Shown here piece after piece: positions 1 to 64,000 of a stretch of 64,000 nucleotides of DNA (positions are counted from its first letter, which is position 1; each line of letters begins with the position of its first letter). A program made the translations under genes and the position numbers. Below the pieces are notes generated by a model, which worked only from the letters and a program-made list of their open reading frames with translations, was not told the origin of the DNA and did no database searches. This DNA comes from Amorphochlora amoebiformis (Eukaryota; Cercozoa; Chlorarachniophyceae). The stretch is taken from NCBI GenBank assembly GCA_054601695.1, contig BAAHQB010000113.1:124001-188000 (forward strand). The letters run 5' to 3'.

Positions 1-428
1 ACAAGTAATGGTAGCAATGGTGGATCCGGTCCGTATCTTATGTGTGTAGGGGCATCGCGCGCATGTCCGCCCGCTAGCTGAATCAGGTAGTGTGATTTAC
101 TGCATCTAGTGCATATATGAGGTTATTATCTCTAGATCTATATTATCTGATTATAAACATCTAGAACATGTCACGGTACACATGTACGTTCAAGATTCTA
201 GAGATGGATGAATATCGATTTATATATTGTAAATAAATAGCTAGCGCTATCATGATGATACATCCAAATTCTAGAAATTCTACTAGTTACAGCTAGCAGT
301 AGTCTAGTAGTATGACGGTTAAGTCTATGTTTTTTGCACTGATTGCTCTCAGATTATGCAACAAGTCAAGTTGCGCATGTTGCGACAATGCCATTGGAGG
401 ATGATATAAATCGGCATTATTTCTAGAT
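1..428. other. Intergenic 3' flank of the LHC gene, CTAG-rich
   Basis: No coding segment is visible. The stretch is studded with CTAG, TCTAGA and ATCTAGAA-like words (for example near 130, 160, 200, 274 and 423) and has short AT-rich runs. The same word bias appears in the convergent spacer at 13839-14744, so it may mark gene 3' ends or terminators in this genome. That link is an inference. No clear poly(A) signal could be assigned. Confidence 0.5.
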
Positions 429-507
429 TTAGATGTGGTTGACGAAAGGGTTGGAGATGTGGTCGCCAAGGTTCTCAAGAGGGGACTTGCCTAAAGTGTA
501 ATATATC

Positions 508-551
<44 letters not shown>

Positions 552-628
552 ATATATAATATACGCTATATTATATATGTTATATATTAATACTCATGAA
601 GTATTATATTATATGTGCATAACACTAA

Positions 629-678
<50 letters not shown>

Positions 679-1030
679 TATATATATATAATATGCTTAT
701 ATGTATCTCAATCGACAAAAGTCTAGTCCTAACCAACAGAAGAAAAAATACTTTACAAAATATCTATCATCCCTAACTCTAACCATTACAGAATCGAACA
801 AAACCATACTAGAGAACAAAAATACAACAAGCAAGGGTTTCACTACTCCTAACCAATAGAGAATTCATAATGCGTACAATAAGGATATCCCTAGTTCTCA
901 CTAATTGAAAATTGCAGATTATATATATATATATATAATATATTGTGTTCTCACCAGTAGAGAAGGCCTGGGAGTAGAATCCAAGCATAGCCATCATCGC
1001 GAGACGACCGTTCTTAATCTCCTTGATCTA

Positions 1031-1068
<38 letters not shown>

Positions 1069-1073
1069 TACAT

Positions 1074-1127
<54 letters not shown>

Positions 1128-1245
1128 TATATATATATATATATATGTTTGTGTGTGTAAATATATAACGCATAGCCATCATGGCGTTCTTAATCTCCTT
1201 GATCTAAATATGTTATATTTAGTATATGTATATAACATATATATA

Positions 1246-1294
<49 letters not shown>

Positions 1295-1309
1295 CATAGC
1301 CATCATGGC

Positions 1310-1357
<48 letters not shown>

Positions 1358-1472
1358 ATATATATATATATATTACACGTGTTTTTCTGGTTGGATATAT
1401 ACATATGCACACATATGTACATATGCACATACATAAATAATTACATACATAATGACATATATACATATATAT

Positions 1473-1531
<59 letters not shown>

Positions 1532-1688
1532 CACACATATACATCACCTTAAGTTCCTTGAGCTTGGTCTCATCCTTAGCGAATCCAAGAGGGTCGAAGT
1601 TGCCTCCCGGGTACATACCCTTAGATCCAGATTCGGACTCATCATACCCTCGGTTCACCTCCGCAGCGGCCTGTATTATACATATGTG

Positions 1689-1761
<73 letters not shown>

Positions 1762-1802
1762 ATGTCTACATATAATACCTATATCATTATTTATATATAC
1801 AA

Positions 1803-1833
<31 letters not shown>

Positions 1834-1979
1834 ATATATGTATGTGTTGACAAAACATCTACGAATCTATGTGCTATGTAATGGTGTGTATATATATTCG
1901 TTAGGATGTACATTGCAATATACTGGAGTATATGGAATGTGTGTGGGTATGAGTTTCATATATTTACAATATCTTGAGC

Positions 1980-2060
<81 letters not shown>

Positions 2061-2735
2061 AAATGCCAATATCTTCACATATGATAAATACCAATATCTT
2101 CACATATGATAAATACCAATATCCTTACATATGAATAAATACCTAAATATCTTCACATATGATGAATACCAATATCTTTACATTCAAACAACATTACCAC
2201 ACATTACGTATATAAAATTATATATCTTATACATACATATGTATATATATATATATATCTATATATTATACATATTTACATATATTCTTATCTCCACACC
2301 ACATTAACATCCGTTACACATGTTTTCATACAAGTATTATTAATAATACCAATATTATATTACCATAAGGAAGAACTGGATTAGGAAGATAGCACCGAAG
2401 TTGGACGCGTGGACCCAATTGGGGTTCCCCAGGTAGTCGATTGGCTTTCCAGCGAGGAGCTGAGGATCAAAACCCATCAGCAGGTCTCAAAAAACAGGTT
2501 ATAATCACCTTTTATCCCTTTCTCTCACCACCTCCTCTCACTTTCGGAGTGTATGCATGTCGGAGTGTATGTATGATTTAGTTTACTGTTGTTAATTAGT
2601 ATATTGTCATGTGTATAGGCTTTATTTGTGTTTGTGTAAGACAGCAGGTATGTACATTACAGTGGGGCGTAATTGGTGCGGTCTTGTGGATGACATGTCA
2701 TGCCTTTCTCGTCAGAGTCTATCAACTCACTCTCC

Positions 2736-2779
<44 letters not shown>

Positions 2780-2782
2780 ATG

Positions 2783-2863
<81 letters not shown>

Positions 2864-3427
2864 GTATGTATTTGAACATATATGATACCCTCCATATTAT
2901 TCGCAACAAATTTGTATTTTTATTTATAACAATGCGTCATATGTATTTACATAATATGTACATACGTATATTTAAATAACATATATGTATATACTTATAT
3001 ACTTATATACATATATATATATACAAATATAAAGGAAATATATTATTGATATACCTCGGATCCAACCTTCCACCACCTGCCCTCGATGGGCACGCCAAGC
3101 TTGCTCAGAAGCTGGATATAATAAAATCACAAATACGTGTATTAAACTCAATCATACACATCTTGCGTATTAAAACATGAACGTATGCATCATATGTATA
3201 TATGGATAAATATATACTTTCTAATATGTTACATGTATTGATTACATCAGTGGTGAGGATGCCGGCGGCCCCAAGCATGGCCCAACGTCCATGGTAAAGC
3301 TGACAGTTTAAACAAAAAACACGCTTGAATCGATTACGCCTGACAACTACATGCGAATGTGTATACATTACATACATGTAAGTACAATATATTATATCTA
3401 TACATTATTATTATTTTATATACATAC

Positions 3428-3461
<34 letters not shown>

Positions 3462-3532
3462 GTGTGTGTGTATACATAATATATAATAAATATAAATTTA
3501 TATTTATATTAAAAATATATATATATATATAT

Positions 3533-3575
<43 letters not shown>

Positions 3576-3576
3576 C

Positions 3577-3616
<40 letters not shown>

Positions 3617-3688
3617 TACTTAACGCGCACAATGGAAAAATAAATACATAAATAATACATTTTTGTAACATAAACAATTTTTACATAC

Positions 3689-3727
<39 letters not shown>

Positions 3728-4757
3728 GAAAATATACTGTATATTGTATTTCATACCTCCTCACTAGCGCGCGCAGCAAGATCGTCCTCACCTAAATTTC
3801 ATCACATTGCAATATCAAACCAGGTTCACGTGCAAATCGTGATGTGACGTTCACATACCAAGGTTGAGAGGGTCGAAGCCGAAGTCTCCGGGAAGCTCAC
3901 CCTTGAGGTGCTCGGGGATAACGTCGGACTTACCGGGAAGGAAAATCTGACGGTTGGGTCCGTACCTGCACATGATAGCACGATGTTGGCTACGATTCAA
4001 GCAAAAAACACGAATACGAGAGTATCTTACGCACCACTCCACGTTAGCGCACGCAGCGTTTCCAAGCATGGTTTGCTTGTTCCTGAGGGCGCTCACGCAG
4101 GCAACCTAAAATCAGAAGTAATTTGTCAGTTTAGTCGCCGTTACTCTTGAGGATTTTTGGTATATTAGCAATTGTGTTGTGGTTGAGGGGCTGGAGGACG
4201 ATTTGGTTTACCTCCTCAGCTAGCTTGCGGAAGTCCTTCGGGCTGGCGTTAGAGCCAACAAGCTTGTTTACGACACCTCCGATCTGTTCGCAATCATCAT
4301 GTACATATTACAGTAATAGGAGGGAAAGTTGAGAACATATCTCCATTCGCCTACTCACCATCTCGTACACCCCATTCAAACAACAAACACGTGTCCCAAT
4401 TCCTAACCTGGGCGAGCTTAGCTGGGTTGGCGTTCTTGACTGGAAAACAAAATACACATCGCAACAAGTAAGCAAAACAATGCATGTAGCTTACAGGGCG
4501 CTTACGGTGAGCGGCAGCGATGCTGTTGATGGGGCCCTTGGCAGCAGCCCTCACGGCTCCACTCGACAAGGCTGACGGTTCACGAGCATAAAAATATTAT
4601 CAAATTACCACATAGCTTTCGCCCGCCCGCGAGGCCCCCCCATACGTCGAATCAGCGTGATGTGCAAGTGGCGCTTACAAGGGGAAGAGTAGGAACACAG
4701 AGCGACGACTCCGGCAAGGGCGAGGGCGCCGACAGCGATCTGACGGGTAGAATACAT
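429..4757 (-). CDS. Chlorophyll a/b-type light-harvesting complex protein, plastid-targeted, 13 exons
   Basis: Antenna protein that binds chlorophyll and carotenoid in thylakoids. Exons in sense order: 4757-4679, 4571-4506, 4439-4408, 4283-4212, 4105-4035, 3965-3859, 3791-3757, 3299-3246, 3111-3055, 2459-2364, 1670-1548, 1027-955, 490-429 (TAA at 431-429). All junctions are GT-AG and all phases join, giving 308 residues. Residues 1-22 ([20 protein letters not shown]) look like a signal peptide; an Ala-rich, Phe-free transit-like stretch follows, as in chlorarachniophytes. Family hallmarks: WYGPNR near 107 and [13 protein letters not shown] ahead of helix 1; [14 protein letters not shown] in helix 1; [14 protein letters not shown] before helix 2; [33 protein letters not shown] in helix 3; and a PLENLGDHI tail. 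The E and N/H/R chlorophyll ligands are present. Introns after exon 7 are (TA)n-rich and those near the 5' end are short. Partial copies of exon 12 lie in intron 11. Confidence 0.95.
1164..1313 (-). repeat. Two defective partial copies of LHC exon 12 in the upstream intron
   Basis: Segments at about 1171-1206 and 1294-1315 repeat pieces of the exon at 955-1027. They carry the ATGATGGCTATGC stretch, and the first also carries the acceptor and first exon bases, with the middle deleted. Both sit between (TA)n tracts on the upstream side of the true exon. Neither could encode the helix-3 segment. Confidence 0.75.
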
Positions 4758-13838
<9,081 letters not shown>

Positions 13839-14744
13839 GCGTACTACCGAATTTGACTAGTGTGTGACCAGATTGATTGTTTTCTAGGTTATCAGACCAC
13901 CAAACACTTAGATACTCTAGATACTCTAGATGCTGGACATAATGCCAAGTTTTTCGTCTATTCTATTTTAATCTGAATTAAGAAAATTCCACTTGTTCCA
14001 GTCGACATGTACAACTCTAGACTCTCAAGACTCTTGTAGAAACTAGATAGAATTATCAAAAGGCTATCTACTAGATCTAGCTATGACCAGATATTTCCAA
14101 CAGATTCAGGCATTCTCTCTAGATTTATACCGGTACGTACCCGACCGACAGTCTGTTAACAAGTCTAGACAGTCGGTCTATAGGCTAGATAGGCAGACTA
14201 ACTCCCAGTAACTAGAGTAACCTAGGTGACTCTCTAGCTCTATCGTTACCTATAGCTAGATAGTAATCTCCAGGTGAGTTAGACTAGTAGAGTTTATTAA
14301 AACTCGGATAGTCTAGATAGTATATATTGAAAACAGACTAGACAGACCTGATTTTGTCTAGTAATGACTAGAATGACTAGAATCATCGTCAACTATCTTC
14401 TAGATCTTAGGACGAGTTAGTAGTCTTGTCTTATCGTACTAGAGTAGCTACAACTAGTACAAGAACTGGAGATAGTGATAATCTAGATAATGTTCAAATT
14501 TACTCTTGTTACAACAACTAGAACAATGATAATTGACCCAAGTTAGCGATTTCTAGATTTCACATAATGATCCGCAAGCGCAGGGGTACAAACTAGACAG
14601 TCGACTTCACGGTGGAGCGGGATCTACACTGCAGCTACTAGAACTAGTTTAGATCTAGATATCCGAGTCGTAATATGCAGTAATAACTTACTAATAAGGC
14701 GCTTCTGGGAGACCAGAAGAACGTGTCAATTATCGACGAGAACT
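13839..14744. other. Convergent intergenic spacer, CTAG/TCTAGA-rich
   Basis: Lies between the stop codons of the plus-strand BAR-like gene and the minus-strand deubiquitinase gene. It is free of (TA)n and holds dozens of CTAG, CTAGA and ACTAG words. It must contain both 3' UTRs. No ORF or RNA gene was recognised. Confidence 0.6.
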
Positions 14745-62243
<47,499 letters not shown>

Positions 62244-62534
62244 CGCTTCTGCCTCCTGCCAGTGCAAACCCAACGGGGCCTCCTAATATCTCTGAGCAAT
62301 GTGGTGTTATGTCACGATGGAATGCGTGATATGCCGAGAAATCACATACGTGATATTTCGCTTAGTCACGATGATCAAAGCGTGACATATATGCTAGTCA
62401 CGATTACTAATTCCACCTAAAAAACACTAGTTATACGAAATTTCTCCGGGTAGACATTGCCTCATGTCCCAGAAAGCCAAGTGGGTTCCGCGGCTCAAGG
62501 AGGGCCGCAGAACTCGCGTGCGTCTGGCGTCAAC
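62244..62534. promoter_or_regulatory. Bidirectional promoter region with repeated TCACG/CGTGA motifs
   Basis: A 291-bp gap between divergent start codons. Within about 62310-62405 there are at least six TCACG or CGTGA words, including ATCACATACGTGAT (an imperfect palindrome) and GTCACG three times. It has no (TA)n. The gap is short enough that both genes probably share regulation. Factor identity is unknown. Confidence 0.55.
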
Positions 62535-63429
62535 ATGTCTGATTTCCTCTCTCAAGTCCGTGCACTTCGCGAGAAAAGCGACGATTCACAGCACAGTCCC
62601 TCGCTCACTTCTCTGGCAGAGCAAGGAGACATAGAGGGAGTGAAAAGGGTGCTTTCTGAAGGCAAAGCGGAGGTCAATGCAAAGGATTCTGACGGATGGC
62701 CGCCATTGGTAGCCGCTGCCAGAGACGGGAAAATAGAGGTCGTCAAGTGCTTGATTCAGGAGGCTGAAGCCGAAGTCGACGTTAGGAATGATGACGAGTT
62801 ACGACCTACATGTGTCCCTTTCAAAAACACTTCACCACCCCAGCCCATGATTAGCCCGCTCAGAATTTCTCAAACCCTCGCATGACCTCTGACCTCTTCC
62901 ATATCCCTCTTTCACCTCCCTTGTCACCATTGCGTGTGGCCTGTATGGATACGCCATATTTTCTGACCTTGGCATATTCCTCCGTGCAAAAGGTATACGG
63001 CAATGATTGCGGCTGCAGAGGAGGGGCATTTTGAGGTTGTACAGTATTTAGTAGAATGGAATGCAGACGTCAACGCTCGGGACATGTATGGTGATACGGC
63101 GTTAATATATGCCGCAAGGATCAAACCGCACATAAACGTTTGCAAGTATCTTGTCCAGGTGCATCAAAATCCCTCACCTCTGCACCCCTTCCCGGCTCAC
63201 CCCGGTATACACGTTCCCTATGCACATGTAACTAACGTGGACAAAGCTAACGAACGTTCGACTTACGCACATTGTAGCAACACACAAAAGATAATGCACA
63301 CGTGTCGATGAACAGGAAGCAGGGCTTGGAGCTGTGCTAGTCAAGGGATCGAAGGGACTTGATTCCTTACACTGGTGCAAGGCAGTTGGGGGGGGAAACA
63401 TAGGGTATCTTCTGGAGCAAAAGGAGAAG
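62535..63429 (+). CDS. Ankyrin-repeat protein, 5' part (continues past the window)
   Basis: Exons 62535-62797, 62993-63158 and 63316-63429 join with phases 2+1, 0 and 0 for 181 residues, then a GT donor at 63430. The start is the first in-frame ATG (MSDFLSQVRALREK). Ankyrin units: SLAEQGDIEGVKRVLSEG, LVAAARDGKIEVVKCLIQEA, MIAAAEEGHFEVVQYLVEWN with DVNARDMYGDTALIYAA, VCKYLVQ, and a diverged unit with LHWCKAVGGGNIGYLLEQ. Ankyrin arrays bind proteins; the partner is unknown. Introns are short and free of (TA)n, unlike the neighbouring gene. Divergent from the deubiquitinase gene. Confidence 0.85.
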
Positions 63430-63818
63430 GTGTGATACCAGGGGTTAGGGTGAAATCAATTAGTGTGGGGATAATGGGCTTCATACGGGAGTATCACATC
63501 AGAGGGCTTCATAGAGTTTAGGGTGTACCTTGAATAGTAGGGGAGGTGGGGTAGATAGATAGGATAGAATTGGGGAATAAAGAGGCGAAATAAAGAGGCG
63601 GAGAGGCAGAAGAGGGGAGAGCCTTTCATGCGCGTAAAGTAGAAGGGTTTGGTCCTGTAGAATTGTCATGCATAAGATAACGTGCATTTAAAAAATTGAA
63701 ATGTTTATGTGTCATATGTATGCATGTCATAACACAATACGTAATATTTATGGATATATATACGTATATACCAAAGTTTCTATAATTTATATATATATAT
63801 AATTATACATATATACAT

Positions 63819-63849
<31 letters not shown>

Positions 63850-64000
63850 TGTCCAATTATATGATGTGTTTACATATGTAGAAATATATATATGTAATAT
63901 ATATATATATATATATATATGTGTGTATATATAATATATATAAATATATAATATATATATATATATATATGTAGACATTTTTATACATGTAAATAAATAT
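63430..64000 (+). other. Intron of the ankyrin gene (incomplete)
   Basis: Begins GTGTGATACC after exon 63316-63429. G-rich to about 63630, then AT-rich with (TA)n from about 63785. No further splice-bounded exon was recognised before the window ends. Confidence 0.5.

Noticed and set aside
62457-62534. Upstream start of the ankyrin protein (frame extends to 62457)
   Set aside because: The extension opens with TTG. The first in-frame ATG is at 62535.

Overview
This window is eukaryotic nuclear DNA. Genes are cut into many short exons (about 11 to 260 nt) with GT-AG introns, and the introns are filled with (TA)n, often flanked by short CA or TG runs. Most long open frames rich in I and Y are translated (TA)n and are not genes. 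The first gene is a chlorophyll a/b-type light-harvesting protein with a signal-peptide-like N-terminus and no Phe motif. That suggests an alga with a secondary green plastid, most likely a chlorarachniophyte-like protist. The lineage is an inference.

Layout: (1) 429-4757, minus, LHC protein, 13 exons, 308 residues, all exon phases joined by hand. (2) 6289-13838, plus, a probable BAR-like coiled-coil protein; its 3' half joins cleanly and its 5' half is tentative. (3) 14745-62243, minus, one very large gene of roughly 95 exons and about 2,600 residues (hand sum). It encodes a USP9X/USP24/USP34-type ubiquitin carboxyl-terminal hydrolase with the full catalytic domain near residues 1,710-2,130, plus an EF-hand pair, a Tudor-like domain and two Tudor-knot (chromo-barrel-like) modules, one near each end. 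(4) 62535-63429 and beyond, plus, an ankyrin-repeat protein cut by the window edge. Genes 1/2 and 3/4 are divergent and share upstream regions. Genes 2/3 converge on a CTAG-rich spacer.

The non-coding DNA is the unusual part. At more than a dozen loci the edge of an exon with its splice site has been copied into the adjoining (TA)n intron, up to about 13 times. Copies of exon 3' ends with the donor lie downstream of the exon, and copies of exon 5' ends with the acceptor lie upstream. About a dozen interstitial TTAGGG/CCCTAA arrays are also present. Two begin exactly at a 5' splice site and two others provide a 3' splice site. There are also an 18-unit minisatellite whose units look like miniature introns, a possible tRNA-derived SINE, and a roughly 90-bp dispersed repeat found in inverted copies.

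The genes show no obvious shared pathway: photosynthetic light harvesting, probable membrane curvature, deubiquitination and an ankyrin scaffold.
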